From positions 1 through 41,354 of the forward strand of contig NZ_JAAGLN010000040.1 in assembly GCF_010548145.1 (NCBI RefSeq): a stretch of DNA of 41,354 bases, given 5' to 3'. Under the pieces are notes generated by a model that was not told the DNA's origin, made no database searches, and saw only the letters and a list, made by a program, of their open reading frames with translations. The position numbers and the translations under genes were made by a program. Below are positions 9,313-16,097 of this stretch, piece after piece. How positions within the stretch are numbered: position 1 is the stretch's first letter; the number at the start of each line of letters is the position of its first letter. This stretch comes from Streptomyces sp. SID10853. Its GTDB lineage: Bacteria; Actinomycetota; Actinomycetes; Streptomycetales; Streptomycetaceae.

Positions 9313-9894
9313 TCAGGGGGCGTAGGCCTTGAGCTTCTCGGTCTCCAGGGTGATCGAGACGGGGGCGGGAAGAGTGACCGTGGAGCCGTAGGCGTGAGAC
9401 GTACGGGTCCGGTACTCGCCCCGGTCCGGCTCGCTGTAGACGACGAGTTTCTCCGCGTCGCGGTCGACGAGAAGGTAGACGGGGATGCCCGAGGCCGCGT
9501 AGCCGTCGCGCTTCTCCACGCGGTCAGGGAGGTCGGTGTCGCCGTCGTACGAGGTGACTTCCACAGCCATGAGCGTGCCATCGGGGTCCGCCCACTCGCC
9601 GCTCTGCCCCACGTAGTGGTCGAGCGGGGCCAGGGCGCCGTCCGCGCGGGCGCGGCCTCTGCGGTAGGAGTCCACCTTGAGGCCCTGTTCCGGATACAGG
9701 GCAAGTTCAGGGCGCTGCTGCATGCACTGCCTCAGCAGCCACATGACAATGGCGCCATGCAGTTGGTCCGGCACGTGCTTGACCTCGAGCTTTCCGTTGA
9801 TGAATTCCAATGACACCGTCTCGGGAGCATGGCGGGCGAGCTCCTCGAAGTCCTCGACGGACATCTGGGCGTGGTCAGCGGGGCTGGGGGTCAT
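9313..9894 (-). CDS. Uma2-family putative endonuclease (DUF820, PD-(D/E)XK fold)
   Basis: 193 residues. The domain runs from VSLEFINGKLEVKHVPDQLHG, through the metal-binding Asp in RARADGALAP, to MAVEVTSYDGDTDLPDRVEK with the (D/E)xK-type Glu and Lys-rich segment, and then YAASGIPVYLLVDRD. This order is typical of the Uma2 family, which is widespread in Streptomyces and cyanobacteria but has no settled role; nuclease activity is inferred from fold only. The ATG at 9894 is preceded by GGCGAGGAGGCGACGCC, a good ribosome site; a longer start at 9954 is less likely. It is a single-gene unit. Confidence 0.8.
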   Translation of the reverse strand: MTPSPADHAQMSVEDFEELARHAPETVSLEFINGKLEVKHVPDQLHGAIVMWLLRQCMQQRPELALYPEQGLKVDSYRRGRARADGALAPLDHYVGQSGEWADPDGTLMAVEVTSYDGDTDLPDRVEKRDGYAASGIPVYLLVDRDAEKLVVYSEPDRGEYRTRTSHAYGSTVTLPAPVSITLETEKLKAYAP

Positions 9895-10249
9895 GGCGTC
9901 GCCTCCTCGCCTCCATCCTGCCCCGCTTCCGGCACGAATGAGCTGAACGGTCATGTGCGGGTCCTCTCGGGCGGCCGGATCACGGCTGCCCGGGCTTCGG
10001 CGCCGCGGACACGGACGTGGTCAGGGGCCGGCCATCGGGTGAGGGGCGCGTGCGTCGGGCGCGGGGCCGTTCACGTTCTGTGAGCACGCTAGAGCCTGGC
10101 AACTGCCCGTGGAAAGTTGGTCACGAAAAGTCAACAGGGCTCGCGGGGAGGGTGGTTGGACGGGAGACCGGCCCCCCCCGCCCCGTCACTCTCAGGGGCG
10201 CGCGGAGCACGGGACTTGAGCCCCGGGCCGGCCCCGGGGCGGGGCGAGG
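9895..10249. other. Intergenic region with one GC-rich hairpin
   Basis: No gene is seen. It holds the upstream region of the Uma2 gene, a run of eight C near 10172, and a hairpin at 10220-10240 (GCCCCGGG with CCCGGGGC, 5-base loop) placed as a terminator for the leftward hydrolase gene. Confidence 0.5.
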
Positions 10250-11029
10250 TCAGTGAGCGGTGCCGGCCTCGAGTGCTGTGGCCGTGGCCCTGACGAACGC
10301 GTCCGGGTTGTCGAGCATGATGTTGTGCCCGCAGTCAGGGATCGCGGTCACTGATACGCCCGCCGCGGTCAGGCCGTCGGCGCCGGGGAGGACGCCGTCG
10401 GCCTCCGGGTACAGGAAAGCGCGCGGGATCTTCAGGCCGATGAGCAGCTCGCGCATCGGCGGTGTGCTGCCGTGGGCCAGGTGGGTGGCGCTCCGGTGCA
10501 GGGCCTCCCGGCCCGCCAGCCGCATGGTGGACCACCAGTGGGCCCCTGCCTGGTCGCGTACCTCGGCCCAGCCGTACGCGAGGAACTCCTCCTCGGAGTA
10601 GGCGGCGATGCCACTGCTGCCGAGCGTTCCCAGGGTGGGCACCAAGGGGTCGAGGTTGGCGTCGATCAGGACGAGGCGGGAGACCAGCTCCGGGTGGCGT
10701 GCGGCGAGGACGATCGCCGCCGAGCCGCCCATGCTGTGCGCGACGACTTCGGCGCCCGAGACGCCCGCCGCGGTGAGGGCCGCCGCGAGGGCGTCGGCGT
10801 GCGCCTCCAGGGTGTAGCCGAAGTCGGTGGGGCGGTCGCTGATGCCGTGGCCGAGCATGTCCATCAGGAGTGACCTGCGGCCCGCGAGCAGCGGGTGGAC
10901 CGCGACTTCGGCGAAGTAGGCGGGTGAGGTCGCGCCGAGGCCGTGCAGATAGACACGTGAGGGCTCGGCGCCCGGGAGTTCGACCCACCTGATGCGGTCG
11001 CCGTTGCCTGTCACTGCGGTACTGCGCAC
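10250..11029 (-). CDS. Alpha/beta-fold hydrolase
   Basis: 259 residues from GTG at 11027-11029, chosen because AGGGGAG stands 7 bases upstream; a TTG seven codons earlier has no such site. The oxyanion loop is HGLG (29-32), the nucleophile is S99 in VAHSMGGSAA, and the catalytic acid lies in or near the stretch FLYPEADGVLPGAD. The catalytic His is in IPDCGHNIML. It is cytosolic with no signal peptide. The substrate is unknown; the family covers esterases, lipases, haloperoxidase-like enzymes and others. It is transcribed away from the biosynthetic locus, so a link to it is not evident. Confidence 0.8.
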   Translation of the reverse strand: MRSTAVTGNGDRIRWVELPGAEPSRVYLHGLGATSPAYFAEVAVHPLLAGRRSLLMDMLGHGISDRPTDFGYTLEAHADALAAALTAAGVSGAEVVAHSMGGSAAIVLAARHPELVSRLVLIDANLDPLVPTLGTLGSSGIAAYSEEEFLAYGWAEVRDQAGAHWWSTMRLAGREALHRSATHLAHGSTPPMRELLIGLKIPRAFLYPEADGVLPGADGLTAAGVSVTAIPDCGHNIMLDNPDAFVRATATALEAGTAH

Positions 11030-11221
11030 AGCATGCTCCCCTGCGGTCAAGATGGCTGACCGCCGAGTCTAAAGGTCCGCCGTAGGTCCGCCGTGCCGCG
11101 GTGCGGCCCGCCGGGCCGTGAACTCGCCCTGGTTGCGGTGCAGTTCTCTGCACCTGCATGGATGTGACCCTTCCGGGATCCCGGGAGCGGCAACAGAATC
11201 GTGCTCGACCGGCGCCGGCGC

Positions 11222-11254
11222 GGACCGACCTATCGACGTGGACCGACCTATCGA
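11222..11254. repeat. 15-bp direct repeat just upstream of a small gene
   Basis: GGACCGACCTATCGA occurs twice, at 11222-11236 and 11240-11254, with an 18-bp period. The second copy ends 13 bp before the GTG start of the next gene and runs into its GAGGGGA ribosome site. It could be an operator or a local duplication. Confidence 0.6.
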
Positions 11255-11267
11255 GGGGACCTCAGCC

Positions 11268-11591
11268 GTGACCGAAACAGACACCCAGCTGACCGCGACA
11301 GCGCTGCTTGAGACGGCCCACAAGGCGGTGGCCCAGGGCTTTCCGTGCGACGACCGGCTGGCGCGGGCCGCGCTGCATCTCATCGAGTGCGCGGCCGACG
11401 TGGTCGAAGGGCTCCCCAGGGCCGGCCGTGATGTGGACTCCGCCCGTGAGGCGCTCGGGCACGCCCGCGCCGCCGTGGTGACGGCGACGTTCGCCGTACG
11501 GCAGATCCACGACGAGGCCGGCACCGGCTTGGTGCAGGAGTCCGGCAGCGTCCAGCGGCCGGGGCGGGCCGTCTGCGGCCTCGACCGTTAG
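11268..11591 (+). CDS. Small hypothetical protein
   Basis: 107 residues from GTG 11268, with GAGGGGA eight bases upstream. A longer in-frame ATG at 11118 would add residues unlike a real N-terminus. The protein looks mostly helical and Ala-rich, with the Cys-containing segments GFPCDDRLARAALHLIECAAD and, at the C-terminus, RAVCGLDR. I recognise no family, signal peptide or membrane segment. It lies between the hydrolase and the biosynthetic locus, same strand as the latter, and is separated from it by a 400-bp repeat-bearing gap, so membership is uncertain. Codon use looks genuinely coding (GC-rich third positions in this frame). Confidence 0.6.
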   Translation: MTETDTQLTATALLETAHKAVAQGFPCDDRLARAALHLIECAADVVEGLPRAGRDVDSAREALGHARAAVVTATFAVRQIHDEAGTGLVQESGSVQRPGRAVCGLDR

Positions 11592-11992
11592 CGGGCCCGC
11601 ATTCCCGCATTGCCGCTGGGCATATTCGGGCGGCGAGGATTCCGGTAGCCGGTAGCCCATATTCCGGTAGTAAGCATTCCGGTAGGAAACATTCCGGCAG
11701 AGGGGATCCCACCAAAAGAATCGGAAGCGGTTTTCCGCTCCCGTGCAAAGACCAGCATCGTGACGGCGAGGCTCCGTTGCCGCAGTCGACTTCCCAGTCG
11801 GCCGTGGCACCGGAGCTTCGCCGTTTCTGCTGGTCGAACGCCCGGCCCCATGGTTCCTACTTACGCACTGCACAAGTCTGACCTTATAGCGGTCGCCCTC
11901 TTCTCGAAGAATAGAAATGTGCGAAGGGGTCGCACCGAGAACGCAGAAGCAGACTCGAAGACTCGCAGACTCAGCGAAAAGGAAAAGAAGCC
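11592..11992. other. Leader and regulatory region before the biosynthetic locus
   Basis: No gene is seen. It contains the iterated ATTCCGGTAG motif (listed separately) and, close to the next gene, an 8-bp near-repeat GACTCGAA/GACTCGCA/GACTCAGC (11952-11975). Local GC is lower than in neighbouring genes, as expected for promoters. AAAAGGAAAAGAAGCC is the ribosome site of the peptide gene. Confidence 0.6.
11639..11700. repeat. Iterated ATTCCGGTAG motif, possible regulator-binding array
   Basis: Copies lie at 11639-11648, 11661-11670, 11676-11685 and 11691-11700 (the last is ATTCCGGCAG), with an extra CCGGTAG at 11649-11655. The last three are spaced exactly 15 bp and the first is 22 bp ahead. 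They lie about 300 bp upstream of the peptide gene that opens arm A. They could be the target of one of the two regulators in the locus; this is inference. Confidence 0.6.
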
Positions 11993-12193
11993 ATGCGGAA
12001 GTACAACGACCAGATCAAGACCGTCGCCGCTCGCCGTGGAGTCAAGGCGGCGCTGGTCGCCACCGTGGCCGGCGCGGCGTTCGTATCGGCCGTCGGCGCC
12101 GGTGCGGTCACCCAGCTCGCGGCCGGTCAGCACACCGCCACCACCCACGTGGCGGCCGACGCCTCCCCCGCCGGCGACCACGGCTGGGACTGA
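11993..12193 (+). CDS. 66-residue small peptide, secreted or precursor-like
   Basis: A basic N-terminus (MRKYNDQIKTVAARRGVK) is followed by a hydrophobic Ala/Val-rich stretch (AALVATVAGAAFVSAVGAGA), then a polar tail ending PAGDHGWD. The layout is that of a Sec signal peptide or signal anchor with possible cleavage after GAGA or QLAA, leaving a 20-25-residue His/Asp/Trp-containing peptide. It starts at ATG 11993 with AAGGAAAAG upstream and lies 54 bp before thyX on the same strand, so it opens arm A. I do not recognise it. It could be an exported peptide, a signalling peptide or a modified-peptide precursor; a signal-like leader is unusual for a ribosomal-peptide precursor. Confidence 0.65.
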   Translation: MRKYNDQIKTVAARRGVKAALVATVAGAAFVSAVGAGAVTQLAAGQHTATTHVAADASPAGDHGWD

Positions 12194-12247
12194 TCTGTTG
12201 TATTTCCGGCCGACGCAATCACGCCACCTCAGCTGAGGAGAGAACGA

Positions 12248-13018
12248 ATGACGATCACCACAGCCCTGGAAACCGGCACCGGAACTGCCGAATCCGCAGT
12301 CTTCGGTCCCGAGATCGAGCTCCGCTCCACGATCACCGCCGAACTCGTCGACCACACCGCGTCCGATCTCGCGGTCGTACGCGCGGCCCGGGTATCCACC
12401 GCAGGTGAGGAAGCACACCGCGAGGAACGCGGTGACGCGTATATAGCGGGGCTCATCAACTATCTGATGCGCAGCCGTCACGGCAGCCCCTTCGAGCACA
12501 ATTCGCTCACCTTCCTGGTGCACGCGCCGATCTTCACGATCCGGCACATGATGCGCCACCGTATGTGGTCGTTCAATGAGGAGAGCGCCCGCTACAAGGA
12601 CCTCAAGAACGTCTTCTATGTGCCCGACCGCGACCGCATGCTCCGCCAGGAGGGCAAGCCGGGCCACTACCAGTACGTGGAGGGCACCGAGCAGGACTAC
12701 GAGCTGCTGTCCACGTCCACGAGTGAGGCGTACCGGGCGGCGTTCCGCGAGTACCAGCGGCTGCTCGATGCCGGGATCGCCCGTGAACTGGCCCGGATCG
12801 TACTCCCGGTGGCCACGTACTCGACGGTCTACGCGACCTGCAACGCCCGCTCGCTGATGCACTTCCTCGCCCTGCGCACCAACCGCTCGGACGCCACCTA
12901 TGTGTCGCACCCCCAGCGTGAGATCGAGCTGGTCGCCGAGCAGATGGAGAACGAGTTCGCGCGGCTGATGCCGCTGACCCACGCCTCCTTCGAGAAGTGC
13001 GGGCGAGTGAGCCCCTGA
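12248..13018 (+). CDS. thyX: Flavin-dependent thymidylate synthase (ThyX) family methylase
   Basis: 256 residues. The ThyX signature RHRxxSxNExSxRY is intact as RHRMWSFNEESARY (103-116). AARVST (46-51) and HGSPFEHNSLTFLVHAP are further family blocks, and CNARSLMHFLALR carries nucleotide-contact residues. ThyX enzymes methylate C5 of dUMP using methylene-tetrahydrofolate, FAD and NADPH. Here the gene is followed 19 bp later by a LOG-type nucleotide hydrolase, then an oxygenase, an ATP-grasp protein and a uracil-type permease, so a specialised role is likely. The polyoxin enzyme PolB, a ThyX relative that methylates UMP, is a precedent. It could instead be the housekeeping thymidylate synthase. 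The start ATG follows GAGGAGAGAACGA. Confidence 0.92.
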   Translation: MTITTALETGTGTAESAVFGPEIELRSTITAELVDHTASDLAVVRAARVSTAGEEAHREERGDAYIAGLINYLMRSRHGSPFEHNSLTFLVHAPIFTIRHMMRHRMWSFNEESARYKDLKNVFYVPDRDRMLRQEGKPGHYQYVEGTEQDYELLSTSTSEAYRAAFREYQRLLDAGIARELARIVLPVATYSTVYATCNARSLMHFLALRTNRSDATYVSHPQREIELVAEQMENEFARLMPLTHASFEKCGRVSP

Positions 13019-13037
13019 CCGGACGGAGATCTCTGCC

Positions 13038-13598
13038 ATGCGCATCACGGTCTACGCGGGATCGGCCCTGGGCAACAGGGCGGCCTATCGGGACGAGGCG
13101 GCTGTCTTCGCGAAGGAGATGGTCGCGGCGGGACACGAGATTGTCTACGGCGGGGGTGCGGCGGGCCTCATGGGTGTCGTCGCCGACACGGCCCTGGCCG
13201 CAGGCGGCCGGGTCACGGGGGTCATTCCCCGCCATCTGGTCGACGCCGAGGTGGCCCACCAGGGCCTCACCGAACTGCATGTCGTCGACACCATGCACCA
13301 GCGCAAGCAGCTCATGGCCGACCTGGCGGACGCCTTCGTGGCGCTCCCCGGCGGTGTCGGCACGGTCGAGGAAATCCTCGAAGTGTGGGCCTGGCTGATC
13401 CTCGGCCGCCATCACAAGCCGGTGGCCCTGCTGAATGTCGACGGGTACTGGGACCGGCTGCTGCGGATGAACTGCCGGATGTCCGCCAGCGGTTTCCTCC
13501 GGCCCGGCGAGGCCGGGACGCTCCCGGCGGTCGCGGACGCCGACGAGTTCATCGAGTTGCTCGGATCGTGGGAGCCTCCGCCTCCGCGCTGGGGCTGA
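13038..13598 (+). CDS. LOG-family nucleotide 5'-monophosphate phosphoribohydrolase (TIGR00730)
   Basis: 186 residues, the usual length. The two LOG motifs are present: VYGGGAAGLMG (36-46) and PGGVGTVEE (104-112), the latter holding the catalytic Glu. MHQRKQLM precedes the second motif, as in the family. These Rossmann-fold enzymes split a nucleoside monophosphate to free base and ribose-5-phosphate; plant and actinobacterial members release cytokinins, others act on AMP or other NMPs. Between a ThyX-type methylase and a uracil-type permease, release of a modified pyrimidine base is the attractive reading, as MilB-like enzymes do in mildiomycin-type pathways, although MilB is from another fold family. 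The ATG at 13038 has GGAG upstream. Confidence 0.88.
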   Translation: MRITVYAGSALGNRAAYRDEAAVFAKEMVAAGHEIVYGGGAAGLMGVVADTALAAGGRVTGVIPRHLVDAEVAHQGLTELHVVDTMHQRKQLMADLADAFVALPGGVGTVEEILEVWAWLILGRHHKPVALLNVDGYWDRLLRMNCRMSASGFLRPGEAGTLPAVADADEFIELLGSWEPPPPRWG

Positions 13599-13600
13599 AA

Positions 13601-13621
13601 TCGGAAGTCGGAAGTCGGAAG
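13601..13621 (+). repeat. Three tandem TCGGAAG heptamers carrying the next gene's ribosome site
   Basis: TCGGAAG occurs at 13601-13607, 13608-13614 and 13615-13621, filling the gap between the LOG stop codon and the oxygenase start. Each unit holds a GGAAG that can pair with 16S rRNA, so copy number could tune translation of the oxygenase. Confidence 0.6.
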
Positions 13622-13629
13622 TGGGAATG

Positions 13630-14676
13630 ATGTCGGTAGTGAAGTTGGAGAGCAAGCCGCGCGAGGCCGACCCGGTCACGGTGGTGGACGGCTACGTCCC
13701 CGTGATCGACCTCAGCTCCGCCCGTACGGGGGAGAGCGCGGACCAAAGACTTGCCGCGGTGATCGACGAGGTCTGCCGGACCAGCGGCTTCCTCGTCGTC
13801 GTCGGACACGGCGTCCAGGAGCACACGATCTCCGAGATGTACCGGGCCACCCGGGAGTTCTTCGCGCTGCCCGCCGCGCGGAAGGCGGCGCTGCGGGCGG
13901 ATGCGTCCGACCCGCTGATGCGCGGCTTCGGCCGCGAGGGCAGCCTCGCCGCGTCCAACGAGGAAGCTCTCGTCGAGCAGGAGCGTGCCCTGCCGGACGT
14001 GTCGGAGACGTACACCGTCAACCGCCTGGGCGAGCCCGGCGATCCGGGCCTTCCGCCGGACGCCGACCCCGCGCTGCGCACGCCCAACCGGTGGCCCGAA
14101 CTGCCCGGCTTCGCCGAGGCGTACCGGAGCTACTACGCGGCCATGGAGACGCTGGCCGCGGACATCATGCGGCTCTTCGCCCTCGCCCTCGACCTCCCGG
14201 AGGACTGGTTCGCGGAGAAGATCCGGCACCACATGACGAATCTGACCGCGAACTTCTACCCCAAGCAGCCCGTTGCGCCGGCGCCCGGCCAGCTGCGCAA
14301 GGGCATGCACAGCGACTGGGGCAGCCTCACCATCCTCTACCAGGACGACGGCCCCGGCGGGCTGCAGGTCCTCGACAAGGAGGGCCGATGGCTCGATGTC
14401 CCGGTGATCGAAGGCTCGTTCGTGGTCAACATCGGCGATCTGATGGCCATCTGGACCAACAACCGGTGGGTGAGCACCGTGCACCGGGTCGTCAACCCGC
14501 CGCGGGAGCTGGCCGGCCGGGAACGGTACTCGGTGCCCTTCTTCCACCAGCCCTCCTACGACGCGCTCATCGAGTGCATTCCGACCTGTACCGGGCCGGA
14601 CAACCCGCCCAGGCACCAGCCGGTGCGCTCGGGCGACTACATCATCGGGAAGTTCAGCAGGGCCTACGGCACGTGA
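13630..14676 (+). CDS. Isopenicillin-N-synthase-like Fe(II)/2-oxoglutarate oxygenase
   Basis: 348 residues. The N-terminal DIOX_N part begins VPVIDLSSA and includes SGFLVVVGHGV; the C-terminal double-stranded beta-helix has the iron facial triad H227-x-D229 (in MHSDWGSLTIL) and H285 (in STVHRVVNPP). R299, in RERYSVPFF, is the likely 2-oxoglutarate carboxylate ligand. Known family members include plant dioxygenases, isopenicillin N synthase and fungal thymine 7-hydroxylase. Given thyX and LOG upstream, stepwise oxidation of a 5-methyl pyrimidine is a testable role. The start is uncertain: GTG 13621, ATG 13627 and ATG 13630 are all in frame; 13630 has the best spacing (8 nt) from GGAAG. Confidence 0.85.
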   Translation: MSVVKLESKPREADPVTVVDGYVPVIDLSSARTGESADQRLAAVIDEVCRTSGFLVVVGHGVQEHTISEMYRATREFFALPAARKAALRADASDPLMRGFGREGSLAASNEEALVEQERALPDVSETYTVNRLGEPGDPGLPPDADPALRTPNRWPELPGFAEAYRSYYAAMETLAADIMRLFALALDLPEDWFAEKIRHHMTNLTANFYPKQPVAPAPGQLRKGMHSDWGSLTILYQDDGPGGLQVLDKEGRWLDVPVIEGSFVVNIGDLMAIWTNNRWVSTVHRVVNPPRELAGRERYSVPFFHQPSYDALIECIPTCTGPDNPPRHQPVRSGDYIIGKFSRAYGT

Positions 14677-14735
14677 CGGCCCGGAAGCACGCCGGGCTGC
14701 CCTGGGGCACTCCGCGGAAGGCGAGTTGACCAACC

Positions 14736-15971
14736 GTGGTCAGAACAGTGCTGCTCCTCGGAGCGGAGAGCGAAGTCGCCGAACGCCTCGCGCAGGCCGC
14801 CGATGAGCTGGACATCAGGCTCCATGTGGCGACCCACCGGGCGCTCTACCGGAACTACGGGGACGCCCTGCGCAACCGGCTGGCGGGCGTCGTGTTCACC
14901 GACTTCCGTATCCCGCTGCACGCCCTGGAGCAGCTCACCGAGCACTGCGTCCAGGGCGGTGTCGGGGGCGTCGGGGTCAGCTGGAAGTTCCTCTCCCCGC
15001 TGGGTGCCCTGCTGGCTTCCCGGCTCGGACTGCCGGGGCACGACCCCGCCGTCGCCCCCGCGACCCGTAACAAGTGGCTGATGGCGGAGGCGTTCCGCGA
15101 ACGGGGAGTCCCGCACCCGCGCACCCTGGCCGTACCGGCGCCCGACGCCGGGATTCCGGCCGGGAGCGCGGCCGGGCTCGGCTATCCGCTCGTCGTGAAG
15201 CCCGCCGAGAGCGACGGTTCGGTGGGGGTGCTCCCGGTGGACTCCCCGGACGACCTGGCGGGGACGGTACGGATGGCACAACGGCGCCGGAAGAGCCTGC
15301 CGTACGGTGCGCCCGTCGACACGACCGTCCTCGTCCAGCAGCATGTGGAGGGTGCGTCGTGCGGTGTGGTGACAGCAGTGCACCAGGGGCGGTTCACGCA
15401 CCTGGCGATCCTGCGGAACTACACCACCACCGGCCGGTTCCGCGAGGACACCGGCCGTACGATGCCGGCCGGTTTCGGGCTGCCGACCGAAGCCCTGATC
15501 CTGTCGACGGTGGAGAGCGGGCTGGCCGCACTCGGCCTGCGCGACGGAGTCGCCCACAGCGATCTGAGGGTGACGGAGGCCGGGCCGACGGTGATCGCGG
15601 TGGACGTCGGGCCGCCCGACGTCCCCACCATGCAGGCGATCGAGCTCGCGACCGGGGTCAACACGGCCGCGGTGTACCTCCAGACCGTCCTGGGCGAATG
15701 TCCTGGCACCCGGCCGCGGCGCACCGACGCCGCCGCGATCAGGTTCATCAGCACGGTGCGCCACGGCGTCTTCCGCGGCCTTGAGGGGCTGGCGCAGAGT
15801 CCGCATGTGGCACTCGTGCGCTCCTATGTGCAGCCGGGCGACCTCATCGGCAGCGCCCATCGCAAGTACACCCGGCTCGGCCATGTGATCGTCCAGGCGC
15901 CCAGTCCCGACCTGGCGGACCAGCGTGCCGACGCGGCGATCGCGGGCATCTCCAGCCGGGTGGAGCCCTGA
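14736..15971 (+). CDS. ATP-grasp protein with substituted metal ligands
   Basis: 411 residues. The ATP-grasp layout is clear: a Rossmann-like N-domain (VRTVLLLGAESEVAERLAQA), the RNKWLM segment, the ATP-lysine loop YPLVVKPAESDGSVGV, the hinge VLVQQHVEGASCGV and the late HSDLRVTEAGPTVIAVDVG. Family members join a carboxylate to an amine via an acyl-phosphate. The last motif normally reads E-x-N-x-R and binds Mg2+; here the aligned stretch is AVDVGPP, so the Glu, Asn and Arg all appear replaced. The downstream ELATGVN helix is normal. It may be a non-catalytic partner or use other ligands. The start is GTG 14736. It is the fifth gene of arm A, 59 bp after the oxygenase. Confidence 0.8.
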   Translation: MVRTVLLLGAESEVAERLAQAADELDIRLHVATHRALYRNYGDALRNRLAGVVFTDFRIPLHALEQLTEHCVQGGVGGVGVSWKFLSPLGALLASRLGLPGHDPAVAPATRNKWLMAEAFRERGVPHPRTLAVPAPDAGIPAGSAAGLGYPLVVKPAESDGSVGVLPVDSPDDLAGTVRMAQRRRKSLPYGAPVDTTVLVQQHVEGASCGVVTAVHQGRFTHLAILRNYTTTGRFREDTGRTMPAGFGLPTEALILSTVESGLAALGLRDGVAHSDLRVTEAGPTVIAVDVGPPDVPTMQAIELATGVNTAAVYLQTVLGECPGTRPRRTDAAAIRFISTVRHGVFRGLEGLAQSPHVALVRSYVQPGDLIGSAHRKYTRLGHVIVQAPSPDLADQRADAAIAGISSRVEP

Positions 15972-15995
15972 CGGAGCCGTCGGCCGCCTGCCGAA

Positions 15996-16016
15996 ATCCG
16001 TCATCCGTCATCCGTC
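15996..16016. repeat. Three tandem ATCCGTC heptamers
   Basis: ATCCGTC is repeated at 15996-16002, 16003-16009 and 16010-16016, in the 126-bp gap between the ATP-grasp gene and the permease. Same unit length and copy number as the TCGGAAG array at 13601. Confidence 0.55.
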
Positions 16017-16097
16017 GGGCACCGACCGTCGACCATCGAACGCTGTGGGGCCGCCGGGCACGGCGCGCGGCGGCCCCGCCATGGACCGGAGGGAAAG

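Noticed and set aside
11588..11851. A leftward open frame with pentapeptide repeats (FPTGM-LTTGI type) as a repeat-peptide precursor
   Set aside because: The repeats follow from the 15-bp DNA array, every frame shows a pentapeptide repeat, there is no ribosome site, and the neighbouring genes run the other way.
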